Below are positions 7,006 to 11,919 of a DNA stretch of 12,145 nucleotides, in pieces. A program made the position numbers and the translations under genes. The number at the start of each line of letters is the position of its first letter. The first letter of the stretch is position 1. The stretch is from JBDKGV01 sp039798005 (lineage in GTDB: Bacteria > Fibrobacterota > Fibrobacteria > UBA5070): contig JBDKGV010000099.1 in the NCBI GenBank assembly GCA_039798005.1, positions 1-12,145 of the forward strand, written 5' to 3'. The notes beneath the pieces are model-generated. The model was not told where the DNA came from and made no database searches. It was given only the letters and a program-made list of their open reading frames with translations.

Positions 7006-7464
7006 CTACGGAAGACTCGAATCGCTCTCGAGGGCGCTCACGTCGTGCGAAAAATCGGACAATCCTTTGGCCAGATTGCCCAGGATCGCTCCCCATTCCA
7101 CCAAGTGCTCCCGCCCTTGGCGAGTCAGCTTGTAGGCCTTCTTTCCGGCGCCCCGCACCGAATCCAAGTGCTCGACCTCCGCCATGCCTTGGCTTTCCAG
7201 CAGGCAAAGCGTGCGGTACACCGCCGCCTTGTCGATGGTCGTCCCGGTCAGCGAATGGGTCGTGAGGCGTTCGAGCAGATCGTAGCCGCTGGCCCCCGGC
7301 GTGCGCGAGAGCTCAAGCAAAATGAGCGGCTCCACGAAGCGGTACAGGTTTCCCATTCCACAGGCACAGCGTCCACCCGGATGGCGAGGACAGGCCTTGC
7401 GCACCGGTTCAGGCGATGAAGACGAGACCTTGGAGGCAGGCTTTTTGGAGGTCATTGGATGCAT
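7006..7464 (-). CDS. PadR family transcriptional regulator with Cys/His cluster
   Basis: 152 aa from ATG 7464. Residues 41-122 form a PadR-type winged helix: helices (FVEPLILLELSRTPGASGYDLLERL), recognition region (DKAAVYRTLCLLESQGMAEVEHL) and wing (GAGKKAYKLTRQGREHL). Before it lies a Cys/His set, C25-x2-H28-x4-C33-x-C35, followed by GMGNLYRF. PadR-like regulators with such an N-terminal cysteine patch may sense metals, Fe-S clusters or thiol-reactive species; sensing here is inferred. It is the first minus-strand gene of the sulfur block, 127 bases ahead of the NifX-like gene. The start is uncertain: ATG 7455 (MTSKKPAS) is also possible, since the ATG at 7464 lies inside an inverted repeat (7456-7474). 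Neither has a good Shine-Dalgarno sequence. Confidence 0.85.
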   Translation of the reverse strand: MHPMTSKKPASKVSSSSPEPVRKACPRHPGGRCACGMGNLYRFVEPLILLELSRTPGASGYDLLERLTTHSLTGTTIDKAAVYRTLCLLESQGMAEVEHLDSVRGAGKKAYKLTRQGREHLVEWGAILGNLAKGLSDFSHDVSALESDSSLP

Positions 7465-7474
7465 GATACATCCA
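7456..7474. promoter_or_regulatory. Inverted repeat over the PadR start codon (putative autoregulatory operator)
   Basis: TGGATGCATGATACATCCA is a dyad with arms TGGATG and CATCCA separated by seven bases. It covers the ATG at 7464 and abuts the alternative ATG at 7455. Binding here would block transcription or initiation of the regulator's own gene. The same arms are found upstream of the NifX-like gene with a longer spacer (11 bases), so they may not be bound identically. Confidence 0.5.
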
Positions 7475-7514
7475 GAAGGGCATTGGAATGGAGATTCGAA
7501 AGCGTCCCTTGGAG

Positions 7515-7562
7515 CGAACCTGCCCGCCGACCCCCATTGGCCGATTCCCGCAGACAGGTTCG
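7515..7562. repeat. Long-range inverted repeat between the secreted-protein gene and padR
   Basis: CGAACCTG at 7515-7522 and CAGGTTCG at 7555-7562 are a perfect 8-base inverted repeat with a 32-base GC-rich interior. It begins 18 bases after the stop of the secreted-protein gene in the minus direction and precedes the PadR gene. It could act as a terminator-like hairpin for the sigma operon, but no T-run follows on the minus strand. Confidence 0.35.
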
Positions 7563-7579
7563 AGAGGCTCCCGCTCCGA

Positions 7580-8005
7580 TCACTGCTTGCGCTGGCAGCC
7601 CTGCCCCTTCTGCCCGTTGCCCGAACCTTTGCCGGCGCCCTTGCCCATGCCCTGGCCCTTCTGGCATTGCGCTCCGGCGGCCTTCTGGCAGCCTTGGGTC
7701 CCCTGCCCTTTGCCCTTGCCCGCGCCTTGGCCGATTCCCAGTTCGGTCTTCAAGGCGGCGGCTTCCTCGGTGCGGCCCGCAGCTTGGGCCTGGTGCATCT
7801 TGGCGAAGGTCGCGAAATTCTCGCGGGTGATCTTCGCACCGCCCTTGCCGTTCGAGTACGCGTCATGCTCGGCCTTCCAAGCGTCGTAGTCCCCGGCGGC
7901 GATGGCGGCATCCACCTTCTGGCGGTGCGCATCCCAGGTGGCGGTGGAATCGGCGGCATGGGCCGACATGACAGAAAGTGTCAAAACAAGGAGGAGCTTC
8001 TTCAT
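7580..8005 (-). CDS. Small secreted protein with Gly/Lys/Gln/Cys-rich tail
   Basis: 141 aa from ATG 8005. MKKLLLVLTLSVMSAHA is a clean signal peptide (AHA cleavage), so the protein is predicted to be periplasmic or secreted. The middle (19-92) is a short helical domain with a recurring pattern I have seen in small uncharacterised exported proteins (GDYDAWKAE, ITRENFATFAKMHQAQAAGRTEEAAALKTELGIG). The tail (93-141) is low complexity, with GKG/QG repeats and three cysteines (106, 114, 137), basic and probably disordered. An upstream in-frame ATG at 8047 would precede the signal peptide and overlap the previous gene, so I reject it. The gene lies 38 bases after the probable anti-sigma gene and reads as the third gene of the ECF sigma operon, perhaps a stress-sensing or effector component. 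No function can be assigned. Confidence 0.75.
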   Translation of the reverse strand: MKKLLLVLTLSVMSAHAADSTATWDAHRQKVDAAIAAGDYDAWKAEHDAYSNGKGGAKITRENFATFAKMHQAQAAGRTEEAAALKTELGIGQGAGKGKGQGTQGCQKAAGAQCQKGQGMGKGAGKGSGNGQKGQGCQRKQ

Positions 8006-8022
8006 GATCGTATCCGTTGTTG

Positions 8023-8045
8023 GAAGACCCGACATCGGGTGCTTC
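8023..8045. promoter_or_regulatory. Intercistronic stem-loop in the ECF sigma operon
   Basis: GAAG-ACCCGA at 8023-8032, loop CA, TCGGGT at 8035-8040, a bulged G, then CTTC at 8042-8045. This gives a 10-pair stem that starts within the stop codon of the anti-sigma-like gene and ends 17 bases before the ATG at 8005. No T-run follows on the minus strand, so it is more likely an mRNA processing, stability or attenuation element than a full terminator. It could set different levels for the sigma/anti-sigma pair and the secreted protein. Confidence 0.45.
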
Positions 8046-8562
8046 ACCTGTGGTTACGATCGCACCCCGCCGAATCTTTCCTGACTTCTCCATTTTTTTC
8101 GCAGTCGCTTTTCATCTCTCCGACATGCTGCTGCCAAGCCGCACGGTAGAAGGGGAAGCGATGCGCCACGAAGCGATGCATGCTCAGGAACGCGTCGGTC
8201 TGGAAAAGCAGCGTGGCAAGCACGAGGCTGAGCGATGCGAAGCCCGTCGCAAGCGGCAAGGGCCGCACCCTCCATCCGCGCGGCAAGGACCGGAAAAGGC
8301 GGATCCCCGCCCATGCCAAGACGATCGCCGAAAGGCCCCAGATCCATGGAGCCGCCTGCGAAAGCGCCAGACGAAAATGCCAACCTCTCCCTCCTTTGGG
8401 AAAGAGCTCCTGGAACACCAGAGCGATCGACACGGCACTGGCCAGGACGCACAGGCCAAGCAGGGCGGCGCGACCGGCACGGTGCAGCAGGACCACGCGA
8501 CGGGGGATCGGACGGATGTTCTCCTGGCGCAGCCGCGCAAGCAGGCGATCGGCGTTGTCCAT
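8044..8562 (-). CDS. Three-helix membrane protein, probable anti-sigma factor
   Basis: 172 aa. Its ATG (8562) overlaps the sigma-factor stop by one base (TGATG), with a G-rich ribosome-binding stretch (AAGGGGGGGAG) just upstream, so the two are translationally coupled. A soluble N-terminal segment of about 28 residues (MDNADRLLARLRQENIRPIP) precedes three hydrophobic segments at about 31-51, 70-90 and 101-121. The C-terminal tail is polar and contains two cysteines (144, 157). Sigma-coupled membrane proteins of this architecture usually hold the ECF factor inactive; here there is no HxxxCxxC zinc anti-sigma motif, so it is not a ZAS-type protein. The anti-sigma role is inferred from position, coupling and topology, not from a recognised domain. 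The same reading frame continues upstream inside the sigma gene; that part is not coding. Confidence 0.75.
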   Translation of the reverse strand: MDNADRLLARLRQENIRPIPRRVVLLHRAGRAALLGLCVLASAVSIALVFQELFPKGGRGWHFRLALSQAAPWIWGLSAIVLAWAGIRLFRSLPRGWRVRPLPLATGFASLSLVLATLLFQTDAFLSMHRFVAHRFPFYRAAWQQHVGEMKSDCEKNGEVRKDSAGCDRNHR

Positions 8563-9131
8563 CACTCCCCCCCTTCCAGGCCAAGCCCGACGCGTTTCGC
8601 GCGTTCGACGAATTCCGTCCGGGCCCTGCGAATGCGAGTGGCCACCGTATTTGGATTGAGATGCAGGATGTCCCCGATCTCCTCGTAGCTCTTCTCTTCC
8701 AGGAAGCGCAGTACGAACACCTCGCGCAGGACCTCGGAGAGCTCCTGCAGGATGACGCCCACCTGCTCGCCCAACTGCTTCTGCGTGAGCGCACCGTCGG
8801 CGGTCAAGCCATGCGGAACCATCAAGGCCTCCTCGTTCAAGGCGACATGGCTTGAGGATCTGGCATGGCGCCGGATCTGGGAGACCATCCCGTTGTGGAC
8901 GATCCGGTAGATCCAACTGGAGAACCGCAGCGCGGGATCGAAGTCGTGGACATGCCGCAACACTTGAATGAAGGCTTCCTGCAGGATGTCATCCACATCG
9001 CTTCCGCAACTCCAGCAACGCCGGATCACATACCGGCGAAGCGGAGCTTCCCAGCGGCGCATCAGGGTGGCCAGAGCCCGATCGTCCCCCGCCGCAACCT
9101 GTGCGACCAATGCCTCATCCGTGAGTTCCAT
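8562..9131 (-). CDS. ECF (extracytoplasmic function) RNA polymerase sigma factor
   Basis: 189 aa, the usual ECF length. Region 2 spans about 10-90: DEALVAQVAAGDDRAL, the DVDDILQEAFIQVLR core, and the -10 recognition helix FSSWIYRIVHNGMVSQIRR. Region 4 spans about 125-180: LREVFVLRFLEEKSYEEIGDILHLNPNTV, then ATRIRRARTEFVE as the -35-binding helix. An acidic/Gly linker lies between, with no extra C-terminal domain. Cys39 and Cys42 form a CWSC pair in region 2, which could be a redox or metal handle. It is followed by the probable anti-sigma and secreted-protein genes. Upstream is a divergent ECF-like promoter shared with the barrel gene, with a predicted start about 5 bases before the ATG, implying a near-leaderless message and autoregulation (inferred). 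No Shine-Dalgarno sequence is visible. Confidence 0.93.
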   Translation of the reverse strand: MELTDEALVAQVAAGDDRALATLMRRWEAPLRRYVIRRCWSCGSDVDDILQEAFIQVLRHVHDFDPALRFSSWIYRIVHNGMVSQIRRHARSSSHVALNEEALMVPHGLTADGALTQKQLGEQVGVILQELSEVLREVFVLRFLEEKSYEEIGDILHLNPNTVATRIRRARTEFVERAKRVGLGLEGGE

Positions 9132-9141
9132 GATTGCCCAT

Positions 9142-9169
9142 AGTACGCACGCGCGCGAGAAATCTTTCC
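9142..9169 (-). promoter_or_regulatory. Putative ECF-type promoter of the sigma factor gene
   Basis: On the minus strand, GGAAAGAT (9169-9162) is followed by CGTACT (9147-9142), with 16 bases between GGAAAG and CGTACT. The predicted start is at about 9136, five bases upstream of the ATG at 9131. The same two boxes occur on the plus strand for the divergent gene. The pattern is close to B. subtilis SigW (TGAAAC-N16-CGTA), as expected for an autoregulated ECF operon. Confidence 0.5.
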
Positions 9170-9187
9170 TGCAATTTCCTGAAAGAT
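9162..9187. repeat. Inverted repeat carrying the two divergent -35 boxes
   Basis: ATCTTTC at 9162-9168 and GAAAGAT at 9181-9187 are a perfect inverted repeat with a 12-base spacer. Each arm is the putative -35 box of one divergent gene. Inside, TTTCCTG occurs twice in direct orientation (9165-9171 and 9175-9181), a 10-base period matching one helical turn. This could let one factor face both promoters. Confidence 0.6.
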
Positions 9188-9208
9188 CGGCATCAAGGCC
9201 TGCGTACT
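9180..9208 (+). promoter_or_regulatory. Putative ECF-type promoter of the divergent beta-barrel gene
   Basis: TGAAAGAT at 9180-9187 is followed by CGTACT at 9203-9208, with 17 bases between TGAAAG and CGTACT. The predicted start is at about 9213, just ahead of the AAGGAG ribosome site (9217-9221), giving a very short leader to the ATG at 9227. It mirrors the sigma-gene promoter across the inverted repeat at 9162-9187. Confidence 0.5.
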
Positions 9209-9226
9209 GCAGGAAAAGGAGTCACC

Positions 9227-10105
9227 ATGAAACACACTGCGCTGCTCGTACTTGCCACCACCTTCGTCGTCCAGGCCCAGGACACCTTGGAGGAACCCGA
9301 TCGCCCTTGGTCCGCGACCCTCCAGATCTTGCGACCTGTGGGAACGGACAACCCCTTGGAAGGAAACCTGGACATCGCGCGCTCCATCGACGTTTCCACG
9401 GCCCAGGCCGACATTTCCCTCTATCCGGGCATCGCTGGAGCCGTCGGGACCAGCGACTTGGATACGACATGGTCCGTCACGCCACGACTCGGAATCGGTT
9501 GGGATCGCGATGACATCTCGGTCTTTGTCGCCGGAAACAGTCAGATCCGCTCTTGGGACTCCACGGATTACGCCCTGTCGGCAAGCCTGGGCTATCAGCT
9601 CACATCATCCACTTCGCTGGGATTTGCCTCAGGGACATCCCTGCTTGCAGGCGAATGGGCACGCACGTCAGTGGACTGGAATGGGCACGCCGGGAATTGG
9701 GGAGCCGGAGCATCCCTTGGCATCGGGTATCTCTGGGATGTCGAGGTCACAAGCCAAGCCAAAGGCAAGCGCGCGGACCTCGTGCGCACGACGACGGCCG
9801 ATCAATGGCAATCGACTCAAGCGCTGCAGGTCTCTCACCGCTTGGGTGAACTCTCGGCGTCCCTGCACTTGGACAGTGATCTGCGCACTTATGAAAGCAC
9901 AAGAAGCGGCGGCAAAGGCAGGATGACATCGAGCACAACCCGGACCGGATGGGCATGGACCGCAACCTTGGATCCATGGGCCGGTCTTGGATGGAGCCGG
10001 GACGCTTGGGGAGTCGATCTTTCCGGAGGCTGGAGCCAGCCTTTGGGAACCGGAGCCACCGATGCCGGTGCGTGGGCATCGCTTTCGTCCTCCTTTTCCT
10101 GGTAA
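9227..10105 (+). CDS. Predicted exported outer-membrane beta-barrel-like protein
   Basis: 292 aa. MKHTALLVLATTFVVQAQ is a signal peptide. The rest is a succession of alternating amphipathic strands rich in Trp, Ser, Thr and Gly (for example SVTPRLGIGW, ALSASLGYQL, WGAGASLGIGYLW, AWTATLDPWAGLGW), ending in SLSSSFSW with a C-terminal aromatic residue. That terminal signal is typical of beta-barrels inserted by the BAM machinery. About 12 strands seem possible, but I did not model them. No named family is recognised. AGGAG lies five bases before the ATG at 9227, so the start is firm; the open frame further upstream (to 9134) is not supported. It is divergent from the ECF sigma gene and shares its promoter architecture, so it is a plausible direct target of the sigma factor. 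Confidence 0.78.
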   Translation: MKHTALLVLATTFVVQAQDTLEEPDRPWSATLQILRPVGTDNPLEGNLDIARSIDVSTAQADISLYPGIAGAVGTSDLDTTWSVTPRLGIGWDRDDISVFVAGNSQIRSWDSTDYALSASLGYQLTSSTSLGFASGTSLLAGEWARTSVDWNGHAGNWGAGASLGIGYLWDVEVTSQAKGKRADLVRTTTADQWQSTQALQVSHRLGELSASLHLDSDLRTYESTRSGGKGRMTSSTTRTGWAWTATLDPWAGLGWSRDAWGVDLSGGWSQPLGTGATDAGAWASLSSSFSW

Positions 10106-10119
10106 CCTCTCCTGTAACC
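10102..10119 (+). repeat. Tandem GTAACC boxes ahead of the methyltransferase gene
   Basis: GTAACCTCTCC at 10102-10112 is followed by GTAACCTTTCC at 10114-10124, a near-perfect direct repeat of period 12. The second copy is the -35 box of the ECF-type promoter; the first overlaps the stop codon of the beta-barrel gene (TAA 10103-10105). The extra copy may be a second binding site or chance. Confidence 0.4.
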
Positions 10120-10139
10120 TTTCCGCCGGGTGCGACGTC
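10113..10139 (+). promoter_or_regulatory. ECF-type promoter of the methyltransferase-rhodanese operon (TGTAAC-N17-CGTC)
   Basis: TGTAACCTTTCC starts at 10113 and CGTC occupies 10136-10139, with 17 bases between TGTAAC and CGTC. The predicted start is at about 10148, with a 24-base leader to the ATG at 10172. The boxes match those ahead of the reductase-rhodanese and TauE/SafE genes almost base for base, which ties this operon to the sulfur block by shared control. Confidence 0.62.
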
Positions 10140-10171
10140 CAGTCTGCGAACACCGACGGAAAGCACTCGAC

Positions 10172-10786
10172 ATGAATCGATTCGACACCCTCGCCCAAGG
10201 CTGGGACATCGCTCCCATCCACCTTGAGCGGACCCGTGCCCTTGCCGCGGAAATCCGCAAGCGATTTCCCCTTGCAGGGCGGCATGCCTTGGAAGTCGGG
10301 GCCGGAACAGGCCTCCTTTCCTTCGCCTTGGCCGATGAGCTGGGACTTGTCGTCGCAAGCGACCCGTCCCAAGGCATGATCGAGGTCCTGAGATCCAAGA
10401 TCATCACCTCGGGATGCTCACACATCGAGGCGATGCAGGTCGGCGACGACCTCGCCGGGATCGAGGCGAAATTCGACCTGATCATGCTCCAGATGGCCCT
10501 GCACCACATCCCCGACGTGCCGGGATTCCTGTCGCGCGCCTTCGATCGTCTCAAGCCCGGTGGCTGGATCGCCATCGCCGATCTCGACACCGAAGACGGC
10601 TCCTTCCATGGCCCCGACGTGACCGACGTCCATTTCGGTTTTGATCGGACAGAAATTGTCAAACTCACCGTCACCGCAGGATTCGCGGCCCCCGAGATCG
10701 GCACCGGTCACGTCATGCGCCGCCCGATGAACGGATCCTTCCGCGACTATCCCGTCTTTCTGCTCACCGCCCAACGCCCTTTCTGA
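10172..10786 (+). CDS. Class I SAM-dependent methyltransferase
   Basis: 204 aa. SAM-binding motif I is ALEVGAGTGLL (39-49) and the acidic ribose-binding residue is Asp64 in VVASDPSQGM. Motif II/III regions follow (FDLIMLQMALHHIPD, about 101-115, then RLKPGGWIAIADLD, about 126-139). This is the Methyltransf_11/UbiE-like fold of small soluble methyltransferases; the substrate cannot be read from the sequence. The ATG at 10172 (MNRFDTLAQGWD) fits the family's start; the open frame from 10130 would overlap the promoter -10 and is rejected. The Shine-Dalgarno sequence is weak (CGGAAAG, about 8 bases away). A rhodanese gene follows 13 bases downstream, so the two form an operon ending at the terminator at 11197. 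Thiol or volatile-sulfur methylation is possible but speculative. Confidence 0.88.
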   Translation: MNRFDTLAQGWDIAPIHLERTRALAAEIRKRFPLAGRHALEVGAGTGLLSFALADELGLVVASDPSQGMIEVLRSKIITSGCSHIEAMQVGDDLAGIEAKFDLIMLQMALHHIPDVPGFLSRAFDRLKPGGWIAIADLDTEDGSFHGPDVTDVHFGFDRTEIVKLTVTAGFAAPEIGTGHVMRRPMNGSFRDYPVFLLTAQRPF

Positions 10787-10799
10787 AGGAAATCACCGA

Positions 10800-11165
10800 A
10801 TGTCCTTTCTCAAGACGCTGTTCTCGCTCCTTTCCGGAGGCGACTCCGGATCCCGCCTCGCACCCGAGGCCTTCAAGCTGGCCCTGGACGAATCGCCACG
10901 GCCCGTCCTTGTCGATGTGCGCACCGCTTCGGAATTCAAGGGCGGCCATATCAAGGGTGCCCGCAACATCGACATCACCTCATCCTCCTTCGACAAGGGC
11001 ATCGCCTCCCTTGCCAAGGACAAGCCGGTTCTGCTCTACTGCCGGTCCAGCCATCGCAGCGGCATGGCCCTCTCCCGGATGAAGGCATCCGGATTCACCC
11101 AGGTCCGGCATCTGGAGGGTGGGATTTCCGCATGGCAAGCAAGGAACTACAGCACGGCACGCTGA
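10800..11165 (+). CDS. Single-domain rhodanese-like sulfurtransferase
   Basis: 121 aa. One rhodanese domain covers residues about 18-116: VLVDVRTASEFKGGHIKGARNIDI, the active-site loop LLYCRSSHRSGMAL with Cys81, and the C-terminal VRHLEGGISAWQ. The cysteine loop CRSSHRS is intact, so sulfur transfer from persulfides or thiosulfate is expected. The short hydrophobic N-terminus (MSFLKTLFSLLSGG) is a weak possible membrane anchor, not a clear signal peptide. AAGGA lies 9 bases upstream of ATG 10800. The gene is co-transcribed with the methyltransferase and followed by a strong intrinsic terminator. The shared ECF-type promoter suggests it works with the rhodanese-fused reductase encoded 4 kb away on the other strand. 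Confidence 0.92.
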   Translation: MSFLKTLFSLLSGGDSGSRLAPEAFKLALDESPRPVLVDVRTASEFKGGHIKGARNIDITSSSFDKGIASLAKDKPVLLYCRSSHRSGMALSRMKASGFTQVRHLEGGISAWQARNYSTAR

Positions 11166-11196
11166 AACGCGCAACAACCCCTGTCAATGATGTTTC

Positions 11197-11223
11197 AATG
11201 CCCGAATTCGGGCATTTTTATTT
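11197..11223 (+). terminator. Rho-independent terminator after the rhodanese gene
   Basis: AATGCCCG (11197-11204), loop AATT, CGGGCATT (11209-11216), followed by TTTATTT. A perfect 8-pair GC-rich stem plus T-run, 31 bases after the stop at 11165. The base composition becomes clearly more AT-rich immediately after it. Confidence 0.9.
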
Positions 11224-11335
11224 CCAAAATATATGCGGAATTTTATGGATTAAAATATTCAGAATAGTTTGAAATCCTTCTTCAGCACACGGGTATATTC
11301 ACTTGTGTCCCCAAAACAGAAGAAGGTTTTCCCTA

Positions 11336-11482
11336 ATGTTAGAAACGATCGCCATTGTCCTTGCAATCTTGTGGTTGCTTGGATTTGTAACCTCCTACAC
11401 CCTGGGAGGATTCATCCATATTCTCCTGGTGCTTGCCATCATTGTCATCTTGGTGCGAATCATCCGAGGACGCCGGATCTAA
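11336..11482 (+). CDS. lmo0937-like small membrane protein
   Basis: 48 aa, a very short gene. The sequence starts MLETIAIVLAILWLLGFV, continues SYTLGGFIHILLVLAIIVILV and ends RIIRGRRI. This is the compact two-helix layout of the lmo0937 family, with the glycine-rich turn and terminal Arg cluster. These peptides sit in the cytoplasmic membrane and are often found beside other small stress genes; the function is unknown. AGAAGG lies about nine bases before the ATG at 11336. A possible sigma-70-type promoter (TTGAAA 11269-11274, TATATT 11294-11299) has a long 19-base spacer and is only weakly supported. GC content is lower than in the sulfur block. Confidence 0.82.
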   Translation: MLETIAIVLAILWLLGFVTSYTLGGFIHILLVLAIIVILVRIIRGRRI

Positions 11483-11562
11483 ACGCGAATTTTCCTCATC
11501 CAGATCAGGAATCCCCACAACTTCCTGTGTCTTGAATCCAACCTTTTATCGCAAGGTTAAAA

Positions 11563-11790
11563 ATGAACATGGCCAGAATCTTTGCCGTGATTTTGATCAT
11601 TGGCGGCGTAATTGGACTGACATACGGCAGTTTCAGCTACACCAAAGAAACCCATACTGCAGATCTTGGATCCATCGAACTGTCGATGAAAGATCGTCGA
11701 ACAGTCAATGTGCCTATTTGGGCAGGAGTTGCCGCGATCGCCATTGGATCGGCATTCCTTCTATACGGATGGCGTTCCAGAGAAATCTGA
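11563..11790 (+). CDS. Small two-helix membrane protein, DUF3185-like
   Basis: 75 aa. Two transmembrane helices (about 4-23 and 52-69) enclose a 28-residue polar loop (SYTKETHTADLGSIELSMKD, then RRTVNVPIWAG). The pattern GGVIGLTYGSFSYTKETH, LGSIELSMKD, VNVPIWAG matches small proteins annotated as DUF3185, as I recall them. Length agrees with that family. AAGG lies six bases before ATG 11563, so I use it rather than the ATG six bases further in. It is 80 bases downstream of the lmo0937-like gene and probably co-transcribed. The function is unknown; the neighbours suggest an envelope-stress group. Confidence 0.78.
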   Translation: MNMARIFAVILIIGGVIGLTYGSFSYTKETHTADLGSIELSMKDRRTVNVPIWAGVAAIAIGSAFLLYGWRSREI

Positions 11791-11792
11791 TT

Positions 11793-11820
11793 CTGGAATA
11801 CATCCAATCTTCGATTCCAG
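11793..11820. terminator. Stem-loop after the DUF3185-like gene
   Basis: CTGGAAT at 11793-11799 pairs with ATTCCAG at 11814-11820 over a 14-base loop, two bases after the stop at 11790. It is followed by TTCTTAAG, not a real T-run. Two further small palindromes lie close behind (TTCTTAAGAA at about 11821, ATTGC-ATC-GCAAT at about 11832). Partial termination or mRNA protection is possible. Confidence 0.35.
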
Positions 11821-11919
11821 TTCTTAAGAATTGCATCGCAATCCAAAATCTCCGACAAACAATCACCTCGTAAATTTGTTGCGAGGGTGGTTTATGAAAT
11901 ATCAATAAAGGATCAATAA

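Noticed and set aside
8025..8054. CGTAACC ahead of the secreted-protein gene as a TGTAAC-type promoter
   Set aside because: No CGTC or CGTA lies at 16-17 bases; the nearest resemblance is TGTC at a wrong distance, and the sequence is occupied by the intercistronic hairpin.
8563..8916. Upstream extension of the three-helix membrane protein into the sigma gene
   Set aside because: It overlaps sigma regions 2 and 4 in another frame; the ATG at 8562 has ribosome-site support and coupling geometry.
10130..10171. Earlier ATG for the methyltransferase
   Set aside because: It would place the ECF -10 box inside the gene and add residues foreign to the family; MNRFDTLAQGWD is the natural start.
11386..11392. 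GTAACC inside the lmo0937-like gene
   Set aside because: It lies in coding sequence, with no CGTC at the right distance and no gene start downstream in range.
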